Shown here: piece by piece, positions 56,087 to 64,000 of the stretch
Numbering within the stretch: the stretch's first letter is position 1
Layout: every line of letters starts with the position of its first letter
Source: Veillonellaceae bacterium
GTDB taxonomy: Bacteria > Bacillota > Negativicutes > Veillonellales > Dialisteraceae
DNA: 64,000 nt
Direction of reading: 5' to 3'
Assembly: GCA_025992895.1 (NCBI GenBank)
Contig: DAJPGA010000001.1
Location: forward strand, 1,072,501-1,136,500
Notes under the pieces: generated by a model
Databases searched by the model: none
Told to the model about the DNA's origin: nothing
What the model saw: only the letters and a program-made list of their open reading frames with translations
Translations under genes and position numbers: made by a program

Positions 56087-58130
56087 GAATCTGCTTTTGG
56101 AAATCGGCACGGAAGAAATGCCGGCTAATATTATGTCCGGAGTCGTTGATCAGCTCCGCGTTCTGGCGGAAAATGCCTTCGGAGAAAATCGCATTTCCCT
56201 TAAGGAAATCACCGTTTATGCAACACCGAGAAGACTCGCAGTCCTCGTCAGGGAAGCTGCTGACCGCCAGCCTGATGAAGAAGTCAAGAAGCGCGGCCCG
56301 TCCATCAAGGCTGCTTTTGATGAAGACGGCAATCCGACAAGAGCGGCACAGGGCTTTGCAAGAGGACAGCATATCGATCCTTCCGAGCTTATCAGGGAAG
56401 GCGAATATACATGGGCTCATGTCGTCAATGAAGGCAAAAAGATCGAAGACATCCTTCCTTCTCTTTTCACTTCCCTCATTACAGGCCTGAACTTCACAAG
56501 AAGCATGCGCTGGGCTGATGAGGAAGCCCGTTTCATCCGTCCGATCCGCTGGATCGTCGCTCTCTGCGGCAGCGAAGTCGTTCCGATGGAATTTGCTCAT
56601 GTCAAGAGCGGCAGAATCAGCCGCGGGCATCGTTTCCTCTGCAAGGAAGATGTCACGATTGAAAGCCCGGAATCCTACAAGGAAACCATGCGCAAGGCAT
56701 TTGTCATCGTCGATCAGGATGAACGCCGCGACATGATCCGCAAGGGCCTTCTTGCCAAAGCGGAAGAACTGGGCGGCAATGTCTGGCACAATGCAGATCT
56801 TCTTGAAGAAATCAACTACCTCGTTGAATATCCAACACCTCTCTATGGCCGCATCGATGAAGAATTCCTGAAGCTTCCGGTACCGGCTGTCGTTACTCCG
56901 ATGAGAGATCATCAGAGATACTATCCGGTCAGAAATGAAGACGGCTCCCTGATGCCGTACTTCCTTACCGTCAGAAACGGCGGCACAAAGGCTATCCATA
57001 ACGTACAGATCGGCAATGAACGCGTTCTCCGCGCCCGCCTTGACGACGCTAAGTTCTTCTTTGAAAACGACAGGAAGAAGAGCCTGGAAGGCCATAGGGA
57101 AGACCTGACCCGCATCAACTACCAGGAAGGTATGGGCACCATGCTTGACAAGGCTGACCGCCTCCAGAAGCTGTCTGATTTCATCTGCGACGGATGGAAC
57201 CTTTCCGCTGATGAAAAGGCTGATGCAGAAAGAGCTGCTTACCTTTCCAAGTCCGACCTTGCTACCGGCATGGTCACTGAATTCACTGAACTGCAGGGTG
57301 AAATGGGCAAGGAATATGCTCTCCTCGACGGCGAAAAGAAAAACGTTGCACAGGCCATTTTCGAACAGTACATGCCAAGATTTGCAGGCGATATCCTTCC
57401 GCAGGAATCCATCGGCCGCGTTCTTTCCATGGCTGACAAGCTCGACAACCTCGCTGCTACATTCCTCCGCGGCCTCATTCCGACAGGCTCCCAGGACCCG
57501 TTTGCTTTGAGAAGACAGACTATCGGCGCTGTCAACATCCTGACTGACGGCGGCATCCACTGGGATATCAGAGAAGGCATCAGAAAAGCTCTCGAGCTCC
57601 TCCCAGGCGAAAAGGAAGCCAAAGAAACAGCTCTGGGTCAGATCGAAGAATTCTTCCGCCAGAGAATCAAAGCCATCATGCTCGATGAAGGCATTGCTTA
57701 CGATATCATTGACGCAGTCTTCGCAGGCCCGGTCGACGACATCGAAGCTCTCTTCCTGAAGGCAAGAGCCATGGCAGAAAGCCAGCTGAAGGATGAAACC
57801 GATCTCCGTCAGGCTGTCACAAGACTGGCAAACATCACCAAGGACAAGGAAGGCGGAGCAGTCGATCCATCCCTCTTTGAAGTAGAATACGAAAAGAACC
57901 TGCAGGCAGCACTTGATGAAGTGAAGGCTGAAGTTCTTCCGCTTTACAAGGAATACCAGTACGGAAAAGCTCTCGCTTCCCTGAAGAAACTGACAGCTCC
58001 GATCAATGATTACCTGGACAATGTCATGGTCATGGTCGATGACGAAAAACTCAAGGCCAACCGCGTTTCCCAGCTGATCTCTGCACTGGATCTCTTCCGC
58101 GCATGGGGCGATTTCAGCAAGCTCGTCTGA
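56079..58130 (+). CDS. glyS: Glycyl-tRNA synthetase beta subunit
   Basis: 683 aa, standard size. [19 protein letters not shown] start, [25 protein letters not shown] and FLTVRNG motifs, HD-like block and C-terminal anticodon-binding region ([22 protein letters not shown]). Starts inside glyQ with AAGGGAGGCGAGG upstream. Needed with GlyQ for tRNA-Gly charging. Confidence 0.97.
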   Translation: MSKNLLLEIGTEEMPANIMSGVVDQLRVLAENAFGENRISLKEITVYATPRRLAVLVREAADRQPDEEVKKRGPSIKAAFDEDGNPTRAAQGFARGQHIDPSELIREGEYTWAHVVNEGKKIEDILPSLFTSLITGLNFTRSMRWADEEARFIRPIRWIVALCGSEVVPMEFAHVKSGRISRGHRFLCKEDVTIESPESYKETMRKAFVIVDQDERRDMIRKGLLAKAEELGGNVWHNADLLEEINYLVEYPTPLYGRIDEEFLKLPVPAVVTPMRDHQRYYPVRNEDGSLMPYFLTVRNGGTKAIHNVQIGNERVLRARLDDAKFFFENDRKKSLEGHREDLTRINYQEGMGTMLDKADRLQKLSDFICDGWNLSADEKADAERAAYLSKSDLATGMVTEFTELQGEMGKEYALLDGEKKNVAQAIFEQYMPRFAGDILPQESIGRVLSMADKLDNLAATFLRGLIPTGSQDPFALRRQTIGAVNILTDGGIHWDIREGIRKALELLPGEKEAKETALGQIEEFFRQRIKAIMLDEGIAYDIIDAVFAGPVDDIEALFLKARAMAESQLKDETDLRQAVTRLANITKDKEGGAVDPSLFEVEYEKNLQAALDEVKAEVLPLYKEYQYGKALASLKKLTAPINDYLDNVMVMVDDEKLKANRVSQLISALDLFRAWGDFSKLV

Positions 58131-58149
58131 TAGGACATAAATAAGAAAA

Positions 58150-58181
58150 GGAGTCTCTTCTAGCCGGAGAGGCTCTTTTTT
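58150..58181 (+). terminator. glyQS terminator
   Basis: GAGTCTCT / AGAGGCTC arms followed by T6. Confidence 0.82.
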
Positions 58182-58300
58182 CATGGCGGAAAGAGGATGA
58201 ATCAAAAGAATCCCTCTTTATGTTTACAAAATTCGATCTAAATGATAATGAATGGTCACAAAAACGCAACACATTATGAAATTTCTATATCGAAAAACGT

Positions 58301-58354
58301 TTGACTATTTCGAAAATTTACGATACAATACATTCAGAGTTAGTTATTAACTAA
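58301..58354 (+). promoter_or_regulatory. sod promoter with downstream palindrome
   Basis: TTGACT (58301-58306), 17 nt, TACAAT (58324-58329), then TTAGTTA-T-TAACTAA (58340-58354) just after the start site. A Fur-like AATGATAATGAAT also lies at 58241-58253. Confidence 0.7.
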
Positions 58355-58394
58355 ATACTTTTAGATAAGTTTACATATGAGAGGAGAGTCCATT

Positions 58395-59024
58395 ATGGCT
58401 TTTGAATTACCCGCTTTACCTTATGCTTATGACGCTCTTGAACCTGTGATTGATGCAGACACCATGCGTTTCCATCATGATAAGCATCATGCAACTTACG
58501 TAGCAAACCTGAACAAGGCACTGGAAGCTCATCCGGAACTGTTTGAAAGATCCGTTGAATTCCTGATCGCTCATCTGAATCATCTGCCGGAAGACATCAG
58601 GGGCGCTGTCCGCAACAATGGCGGCGGCACATACAATCACACCCTGTTCTGGGAAATGATGGCTCCGGAAGGACAGACTGCATTTGCAGGCCCTGTTGCT
58701 GACAAGATCAAGGAAACCTTCGGATCCTATGAAGAATTCAAGAAGCAGTTTGCAGCTGCTGCCGCAGGCCGTTTCGGAAGCGGCTGGGCATGGCTCGTAG
58801 CTGATGGAGACAAGCTTGAAATTCTCTCCACTGCCAACCAGGACAACCCGCTGACAGAAGGAAAGCGACCGATTCTCTGCCTGGACGTCTGGGAACACGC
58901 TTACTACCTGAAGTATCAGAACCGCCGCGTTGATTACATCAATGAATGGTTCCGCATCATCAACTGGGACTTTGTCAATGAACAGTACAAGAAGTCTCAG
59001 GAAGCAAGACACTGCGGCAAATAA
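58395..59024 (+). CDS. Superoxide dismutase, Fe/Mn type
   Basis: 209 aa. Metal ligands: H27 ([13 protein letters not shown]), His in NHTLFWEMM (about 80), Asp and His in [10 protein letters not shown] (about 167 and 171). [10 protein letters not shown] is the usual core. Starts [20 protein letters not shown] 58395 follows GAGGAG. Cytosolic defence against superoxide in an otherwise anaerobic-looking gene set. Metal preference (Fe or Mn) cannot be decided by eye, and a cambialistic enzyme is possible. Confidence 0.95.
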   Translation: MAFELPALPYAYDALEPVIDADTMRFHHDKHHATYVANLNKALEAHPELFERSVEFLIAHLNHLPEDIRGAVRNNGGGTYNHTLFWEMMAPEGQTAFAGPVADKIKETFGSYEEFKKQFAAAAAGRFGSGWAWLVADGDKLEILSTANQDNPLTEGKRPILCLDVWEHAYYLKYQNRRVDYINEWFRIINWDFVNEQYKKSQEARHCGK

Positions 59025-59066
59025 TCACGAAAATTAAGGATACCCTTAATGATAATCACCTCACAA

Positions 59067-59093
59067 AGACCCGCCCTTCTGGGCGGGTTTTTA
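59067..59093 (+). terminator. sod terminator
   Basis: ACCCGCCC-TTCT-GGGCGGGT followed by T5. Confidence 0.9.
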
Positions 59094-59117
59094 AATGCCC
59101 GAAGAGCAGTAAATTAA

Positions 59118-59170
59118 TTGTCAACTGTTAATAAAATCTAGTTGACATAAATAAACCAAGTGACTATAAT
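59118..59170 (+). promoter_or_regulatory. Biotin operator (BirA-type) overlapping a consensus promoter
   Basis: TTGTCAAC-N15-GTTGACAT (59118-59148) fits the BirA operator pattern of two 8-mers spaced 15 nt. Its right arm contains the -35 TTGACA (59142-59147); 17 nt later is TATAAT (59165-59170). Repressor binding would block RNA polymerase directly. Confidence 0.85.
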
Positions 59171-59203
59171 AATTCAAGTAAATCACTACACGGAGGGGTT
59201 CTT

Positions 59204-59740
59204 ATGGGAAATAATCATTCTGTACGCATGCAGGTCATGTGTGCTCTCTTTACAGCAGTCTGCGCCGTATTCTCGCAGCTGACAATACCGATCCAGCCGG
59301 TGCCGATCACTCTGGGATCCTTTGCCGCTCTCATGGCAGGCGGATTCCTTGGCAAGCGCTACGGTTTCCTGAGTCTTGTCATCTACCTGCTTCTTGGCAT
59401 GGCAGGTGTTCCTGTATTCTCCATGATGCGCGCAGGCGTTTCCGTCATTGCGGGACCATCTGGCGGATTCATCGTCGGCTTTGCAGTCATGGCATTCATT
59501 GTCGGCCTTGTCGGTGAAAAGCTCGGCTTCACGTTCAAGAACATGCTCCTTGGTACTGTACTTGGCACGGCAGCCTGCTATACGATGGGCCTGGCATGGT
59601 TCATGTTCCTGACCGGAAACGGACTCTGGGCTTCCATGCTTCTCTGCATGTTCCCGTTCCTGCCGGGGGATATCACAAAGATCGTTCTGGCCTCTTACCT
59701 GATCAGCAGATACCGCAAGAGACTGATCGGAACCAACTGA
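59204..59740 (+). CDS. bioY: Biotin transporter BioY (ECF S component)
   Basis: 178-aa membrane protein with about six helices. Family marks: PIQPVPITLGSFAALMAGGFLGKRYG near residues 28-52 and GPSGGFIVGFAVMAFIVG near 83-100. Imports biotin as an ECF transporter S unit, with shared EcfAT encoded elsewhere. CGGAGGGG precedes ATG 59204. First gene behind the BirA operator; a terminator-like hairpin before the next gene may lower downstream expression. Confidence 0.95.
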   Translation: MGNNHSVRMQVMCALFTAVCAVFSQLTIPIQPVPITLGSFAALMAGGFLGKRYGFLSLVIYLLLGMAGVPVFSMMRAGVSVIAGPSGGFIVGFAVMAFIVGLVGEKLGFTFKNMLLGTVLGTAACYTMGLAWFMFLTGNGLWASMLLCMFPFLPGDITKIVLASYLISRYRKRLIGTN

Positions 59741-59748
59741 TTCATAAG

Positions 59749-59774
59749 ACCGTTCCCCAGGGAACGGTTTTTTC
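59749..59774 (+). terminator. Terminator-like hairpin after bioY, inside the putative operon
   Basis: ACCGTTCC-CCA-GGGAACGGT then T6; the next RBS (TAGGAGG) follows within a few bases, so partial readthrough is likely. Confidence 0.75.
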
Positions 59775-59786
59775 ATAGGAGGAAAT

Positions 59787-60287
59787 ATGAAAGATGCAGT
59801 AAAGGCCATCTGCCGCATATGGCGCCCAGAGTGGCAGGGGATGCTGATGGGCAGGCTGACATATAAAAAAGGAAATGGAGAAAATAAAGCGTATGAGGAA
59901 ATCATCCGCGATGGGAAACTTCTCCGCGTGGCCGTCCGCGGCAGGGAAAGCGGGGAATTTCTTGAACTCATCCTTTCAAAACCTTCCGCTTCCAAAGAAG
60001 GAGAGAAGCGGCCCGATGAAGCCGCCTTCTGGAAATCATTTTCCGCAGATGAAGTCAGAGCTTACAGCAGAGAGCTTGGCGACCATAATGAAATCCATTA
60101 CACAGAGAAACCCGTCGTCAGCGGATTTCAGATTTTTGAATCCGTGATGGAAAAGTACCCTTCAGAGAGCATGAAAATTTCATTCCATCATCCCGTCTTC
60201 AGTGGAGAAGAAGTATACTTGATGGAGAAAGACCAGAAAATTGAAGGATACACGGATCAGTTGTGCTTTGTGGCGGTGAGATTATGA
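59787..60287 (+). CDS. MaoC-like hot-dog protein (VraC-like), 166 aa
   Basis: The second half (FSADEVRAYSRELGDHNEIHYTEKPVVSGFQIF...) is the MaoC/(R)-enoyl-CoA hydratase motif, with Asp and His of GDxNxIH in place. The first half is more variable, perhaps a degenerate hot-dog repeat. Acts presumably on an acyl-CoA. ATG 59787 follows TAGGAGG; its stop overlaps the thiolase ATG, so translation is coupled. Gene order bioY - MaoC - thiolase - AMP ligase resembles yhfUTS of B. subtilis and vraABC of staphylococci, from what I know of those operons. Confidence 0.8.
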   Translation: MKDAVKAICRIWRPEWQGMLMGRLTYKKGNGENKAYEEIIRDGKLLRVAVRGRESGEFLELILSKPSASKEGEKRPDEAAFWKSFSADEVRAYSRELGDHNEIHYTEKPVVSGFQIFESVMEKYPSESMKISFHHPVFSGEEVYLMEKDQKIEGYTDQLCFVAVRL

Positions 60288-61438
60288 TAAACAGGAAGGT
60301 ATATATATTAGGAGGACTCCGGTCGCATATCGGAATCCGGTATGGGATTTTCAAGTCAGTAAGGCCCGAAGTGCTGGGCGGTCGTGTGGCCGCCGAACTT
60401 TGCAGAAGGTACAGCGTCGTGCCGGACCTTTGCATTTGCGGAAATGCAGTGGGACCCGGAGGAAATATCGGAAGACTGCTCCTTTTGGAGGGAGGTTTCC
60501 CTGAAAGGGTGACTGCTTTTACGCTTGATCTACAGTGCGCGTCCGGCCTTGCCGCCATCGATATGGCCGCAGGCAGGATTGCTGCAGGGCAGTGCGATGT
60601 CGTCCTGGCGGGCGGCGCAGAAAGCGCATCCCTCCAGCCGAAAAGAATATATGCCGATCATGATGAAAGGGCGAAGCTTAGGAATCCGGAATTTACAGCA
60701 GCGCAGTTTATGCCGGGAGAATTCGGGGATGATGTCATGCTTCTTGGGGCAGAACGTGCTGCCAAAGCGGCAGGCATTACGAGGGAAGAAGCGGATGAAG
60801 CGGCGCTTAGAAGCCAGATGCTTGCCAAAGAAGCATCTGAAAATGGAATATTCCGGGATGTCATCCTGCCTCTCTTTGGAAGTACAAGGGATGAAGCCAT
60901 CCGGCCCAGGATGAGCCAGAAGCTTCTGGCTAGGGCGCCGCGCGTGACGGATTTCCCGGCTGGGATTCTGACGGCCGCCAATTCCTGCACAATGAATGAC
61001 GGAGCCGCTTTCCTTCTTCTTGTTTCTGAAGCATGGGCGGATGAACATGAAGTCACGCCTGCTTTTGAAATCGCAGATACGAGGCTCATCGGCAGTGATC
61101 CCAAGGTGCCGCCCCTTGCGGCGGATGCGGCAGTATCGGAAATGCTTGCGGACAATCAGCTCACTTACGAGGATATCGATGCTTTCGAGTATAATGAAGC
61201 GTTTGCCGTCATCAGCGCGCATTTCATGAAAAAGCATCCTGAGGTGGCCGGACGTCTCAATCAGGCAGGAGGCGCTCTTGCCTACGGGCATCCTTATGGC
61301 GCATCCGGCGCTGAGATCATGATCCATCTGATGGAAATCCTCCGGGAGAAGGAAGGGCGTCTTGGCGCGGCTGCCATTCCCGCTGCCGGCGGTGTCGGTG
61401 AAACCATCCTTGTAAAGCGTACGGAGGCGGAAGAATGA
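60284..61438 (+). CDS. Thiolase-superfamily protein (acetyl-CoA acetyltransferase-like, VraB/YhfS-like)
   Basis: 384 aa. Nucleophile C85 in TLDLQCASGLAA, EYNEAFAVI and GGALAYGHPYGASGAE (catalytic His) are present. The second active-site cysteine, normally in a CxGGGxG block near the end, is missing: the protein has IPAAGGVGETI there. So it may be a condensing or acyl-transfer enzyme with altered acid-base chemistry rather than a standard biosynthetic thiolase. ATG 60284 overlaps the MaoC stop (ATGA) with GGTGAG upstream. Confidence 0.85.
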   Translation: MINRKVYILGGLRSHIGIRYGIFKSVRPEVLGGRVAAELCRRYSVVPDLCICGNAVGPGGNIGRLLLLEGGFPERVTAFTLDLQCASGLAAIDMAAGRIAAGQCDVVLAGGAESASLQPKRIYADHDERAKLRNPEFTAAQFMPGEFGDDVMLLGAERAAKAAGITREEADEAALRSQMLAKEASENGIFRDVILPLFGSTRDEAIRPRMSQKLLARAPRVTDFPAGILTAANSCTMNDGAAFLLLVSEAWADEHEVTPAFEIADTRLIGSDPKVPPLAADAAVSEMLADNQLTYEDIDAFEYNEAFAVISAHFMKKHPEVAGRLNQAGGALAYGHPYGASGAEIMIHLMEILREKEGRLGAAAIPAAGGVGETILVKRTEAEE

Positions 61439-62784
61439 AATTATCCGATTATGTGATCCGCTGGGGAAAGGAAAGGCCGGACCATGCTTTTCTTTCTTTT
61501 GATGGGAAAACGATCACTTATGGAGAAGCAGATGCTTTTACAAAAGAAAAAGGGAGATCTTTGCCTGAAGAAGTGCACGGGAAGGTCGTAGCTCTCTACC
61601 TGACGGATGCGGCAAGCCAGGTGCTCTGGTTCCTTGCCGCAGAAAGAGCAGGGGCCGTTCCGCTTCTTGTCCATGAATACATCAAAGGGGAAAGGCTCAA
61701 AGAGCTCTTCGATGCGCGCCCGATTGATTTCCTTCTGACCGACAGCGAAACGGGAGGCATCTCCGTTTCAAGAAGGGAAGACGGGCTTTTCTGTGGAAGA
61801 GTCAAGGATACAGGAATCACAAGGAAAGAAGGCGTTGCCGTCCTGACTTCTGGAAGCAGCGGCCTTTCCAAAATCCTTTTCCGCCGCGTGGAAAGCTGGG
61901 CAGATTTCTTTCCCGTGCAGAACAAGGCTTTTGGTGTGGACGGGGATTCCATCCTGTATACGCAGGGATCCATGGCTTTTACGGGAAATCTCAACATGCT
62001 CTTTTCCTTCATGGCAGAAGGCGCGGTGATTGCAGGGACGATGAAAGTCCTTCCGCGCACATGGATGAAGGAAATCATATCGCTCCATGCAACGCATATT
62101 TACATGATACCTTCCAAGCTGTATCCTCTTTCAAGAATGAATGGGACATCGGACTCTGTGAAGTATATCCTGACCGGGTCCCAGCTCATGACCGAGCGGA
62201 TCCTGACCGGCCTTAAAAAGCGCTTCCCAAAATCTGATACCGTCATGTACTATGGCGCATCGGAGCTGAATTATGTTTCCTGCATACGGGGAAGCAAGAT
62301 CCTTGAAATGCCTGACAGCGTGGGGAAACCTTTCCCGGGCGTTAATGTCACGATCAGGGACGGAGAAATCTTTGTGGAAAGTCCGTACATGGTCGAGGAT
62401 ATTCCTCTTCCCTTCACCTGCCATGACCTGGGCTATTTTGACAAGGACGGATGGCTCCATTTCACAGGAAGAAAAGAAGATGTGTACAATATCAAGGGAA
62501 ATCACATCAGCCGCCAGCGCGTCATTTCCCATATCCTCATGACTGAGGGGATCGATGAAGCGGAGCTTCTTGCCGTTCCATCAGAAAACGGGCTGCGCCT
62601 TATTGCCTTTGTCGCAGGGGATAATGTGCCGGATACCAGGACGATGATACGGAAACTTCATGAGAAGCTGGAAATCTGGGAGATTCCCCACCGTTTCATC
62701 CGCGTCAAATCCATTCCCAAAAGATCGACGGGAAAGACAGATAAAGATGCACTTTTGAAAATTCTTGAAGAATCAAAAGAATAA
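61435..62784 (+). CDS. AMP-forming acyl-CoA ligase (VraA/YhfT-like)
   Basis: 449 aa, short for the ANL family. P-loop VLTSGSSGLSK, adenine-binding YYGASELNYVS, hinge YFDKDGWLHFTGRKEDVYNIKG and the catalytic lysine in PKRSTGKTDKDAL are all seen. Activates a carboxylic acid with ATP and CoA. ATG 61435 overlaps the thiolase stop. Being under a biotin operator, it may activate a precursor such as a dicarboxylic or fatty acid, but the substrate is not shown. Confidence 0.87.
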   Translation: MKLSDYVIRWGKERPDHAFLSFDGKTITYGEADAFTKEKGRSLPEEVHGKVVALYLTDAASQVLWFLAAERAGAVPLLVHEYIKGERLKELFDARPIDFLLTDSETGGISVSRREDGLFCGRVKDTGITRKEGVAVLTSGSSGLSKILFRRVESWADFFPVQNKAFGVDGDSILYTQGSMAFTGNLNMLFSFMAEGAVIAGTMKVLPRTWMKEIISLHATHIYMIPSKLYPLSRMNGTSDSVKYILTGSQLMTERILTGLKKRFPKSDTVMYYGASELNYVSCIRGSKILEMPDSVGKPFPGVNVTIRDGEIFVESPYMVEDIPLPFTCHDLGYFDKDGWLHFTGRKEDVYNIKGNHISRQRVISHILMTEGIDEAELLAVPSENGLRLIAFVAGDNVPDTRTMIRKLHEKLEIWEIPHRFIRVKSIPKRSTGKTDKDALLKILEESKE

Positions 62785-62789
62785 AAATA

Positions 62790-62838
62790 AAAAGAAGCTC
62801 TGGCAAAGTGACTGCACATTTCGCCAGAGCTTCTTTTT
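62790..62838 (+). terminator. Palindromic terminator of the same repeat family
   Basis: AAAGAAGCTCTGGCAAAGTG against CACATTTCGCCAGAGCTTCTTT; the CTSTGGCAAARTG core matches the 9.4, 45.8 and 47.4 kb copies. Confidence 0.85.
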
Positions 62839-62880
62839 TATTGAAAGAAAATAGAACAACTATTCCCATATAAAAATCCT

Positions 62881-62889
62881 TGTGCTATA
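62881..62889 (+). promoter_or_regulatory. Extended -10 promoter of the radical SAM gene
   Basis: TG-C-TATAAT, identical to the one before the ACT gene; 32 nt ahead of the ATG. Confidence 0.6.
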
Positions 62890-62921
62890 ATATGGAATAG
62901 AAAAAATGTTCTAGGAGGAAG

Positions 62922-64000
62922 AGATGGACATAGAAGACAGACTGGATATACTGGCAGACGCAGCGAAGTATGATGTGTCCTGCTCTTCAAGCGGCTCATC
63001 GCGGCCCAATCGGCCGGGCGGCCTGGGGAATGCCCATTACAGCGGCATCTGCCACAGCTGGACGGCGGACGGACGCTGCATTTCGCTGCTGAAGATCCTG
63101 ATGACGAATTCCTGCATTTATGATTGTGAATACTGCGTGAACCGGAGGAGCAACGATACGCCGCGAGCCATGCTGACGCCCGAGGAAATCGTGCTTTTGA
63201 CGATCGAGTTTTACCGCAGGAACTATATAGAAGGACTTTTTCTTTCATCCGGTATCGTGAAGTCGCCGGATTATACGACGGAGCTTTTGATTCGCACGGC
63301 GAAGCTTCTCCGCGAAAGGGAGCATTTCAATGGGTACATCCACATGAAAGGAATTCCCGGAACGGATCCGAAGCTTTTGAACGAACTTGGCCGCTATGTG
63401 GACAGGGTGAGCGTCAATATAGAGCTTCCTTCGGAAAAATCGCTCCATCTTCTGGCACCGCAGAAGACGAAGCAGGCCATCATGGCGCCGATGAAGTTTT
63501 TCCGTGACTCGATCAGGGAAAACAAGGAAGAAAGGAAGAAATTCAAGAGAGCGCCCTCCTTTGTGCCTGCCGGACAGACAACGCAGCTCATCGTGGGAGC
63601 CAGCGGGGAAAGCGACCGGCAGATTCTCCTTCTGACGCAGGGGCTGTACCGCAAGGCATCCTTGAAGAGAGTCTACTATTCAGCGTACGTTCCCATCATG
63701 AAAGGGAAGAACCTGCCTGCTGTCAAAGCGCCGCCTCTCATGAGGGAGAACAGGCTCTATCAGGCGGACTGGCTGCTCCGCTTCTATCATTTTGACGCGG
63801 AAGAAATCCTGTCTCCAGAGGAGCCTGATTTCGATGAGGAGCTTGATCCCAAGTGCTGCTGGGCGCTCCGCCACAGGGAGCTTTTCCCGGTCGAAGTGAA
63901 CCGCGCGCCTTATGAAATGATACTGCGCGTGCCCGGAATCGGCGTCAGGAGTGCGCTTCGTATTATGCGCCTTCGCCGCTACGGGACGCTCAATTTTGAA
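62922..64000 (+). CDS. Radical SAM protein, putative DNA modification/repair (3' end outside window)
   Basis: Open from ATG 62922 (after AGGAGGAAGAG) to the window edge, at least 359 aa. The cluster motif is CIYDCEYC (Cx3Cx2C) near residue 68. Start (ILADAAKYDVSCSSSGS) and the C-terminal helix-hairpin-helix-like VPGIGVRSALRIMRLRRYG match a family annotated as putative DNA modification/repair radical SAM proteins, related to spore photoproduct lyase in layout. HhH suggests nucleic acid binding. A partner DUF4130 gene often follows in other genomes but lies beyond the window. Confidence 0.85.

Noticed and set aside
55992..58205. A 737-aa open frame antisense to glyS
   Set aside because: It mirrors glyQS almost codon for codon, has no RBS, and arises from the codon bias of glyS. 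It shows no recognisable domain.

Overview
The window looks like a chromosome segment of a diderm Firmicute (class Negativicutes). The Dialister/Veillonellaceae neighbourhood is a reasonable guess but cannot be fixed from this sequence alone. Firmicute-like signs are a glycine T-box leader, a sufCBDSU operon and a BirA-type operator in front of bioY. Outer-membrane signs are two TonB-dependent receptors, an RND efflux pair, an EptA-like phosphoethanolamine transferase and two ArnT-like GT39 transferases. Base composition is moderate and fairly even across genes.

Layout. 1-2.6 kb: 3' part of a 23S rRNA gene, 5S rRNA and terminator. 2.6-3.8 kb: seven decaying copies of a ~100-nt unit resembling the 5S tail plus terminator, with one small gene inside. 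3.9-12.6 kb: nitrilase, RND adaptor and pump, pseudouridine synthase, 2-hydroxyacid dehydrogenase, EamA exporter. 12.8-15.4 kb: a Cof-type HAD gene broken by an IS3-like element and also by a one-base frameshift. 15.4-19.0 kb (minus strand): sensor kinase, response regulator, epimerase, and exodeoxyribonuclease III. 19.7-30.6 kb: ACT/UPF0210 pair, EptA-like enzyme, trmB-ftsW, several hypotheticals, GT2/GtrA pair, a UDG-like protein. 30.6-34.6 kb (minus): DedA and two GT39 enzymes. 35-42 kb: orphan solute-binding lipoprotein behind a structured leader, small secreted protein, an unassigned folded non-coding region, then the complete suf operon. 42.7-49.3 kb: HxlR regulator facing a UvrA2-like ATPase, a pair of inverted ~265-bp repeats enclosing two orphan genes, and a WG-repeat protein. 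49.5-54.9 kb: two TonB receptors and a PF01497-type binding lipoprotein. 55-59 kb: T-box, glyQS, superoxide dismutase. 59.1-62.8 kb: BirA-type operator and a bioY / MaoC-like / thiolase / acyl-CoA ligase operon. The window ends inside a radical SAM gene.

Functional threads. (i) Envelope: EptA-like, GT39 pair, DedA, GT2/GtrA, FtsW, RND pump. (ii) Metal and iron-sulfur economy: Suf, TonB receptors, binding lipoprotein, SOD, with palindromic operators near several promoters. (iii) Biotin-linked acyl chemistry: an operon that resembles B. subtilis yhfUTS and the staphylococcal vraABC set. (iv) Genome plasticity: one IS, one inverted repeat pair, short palindromic terminators of the same family at three other places, and the array behind the rRNA operon.
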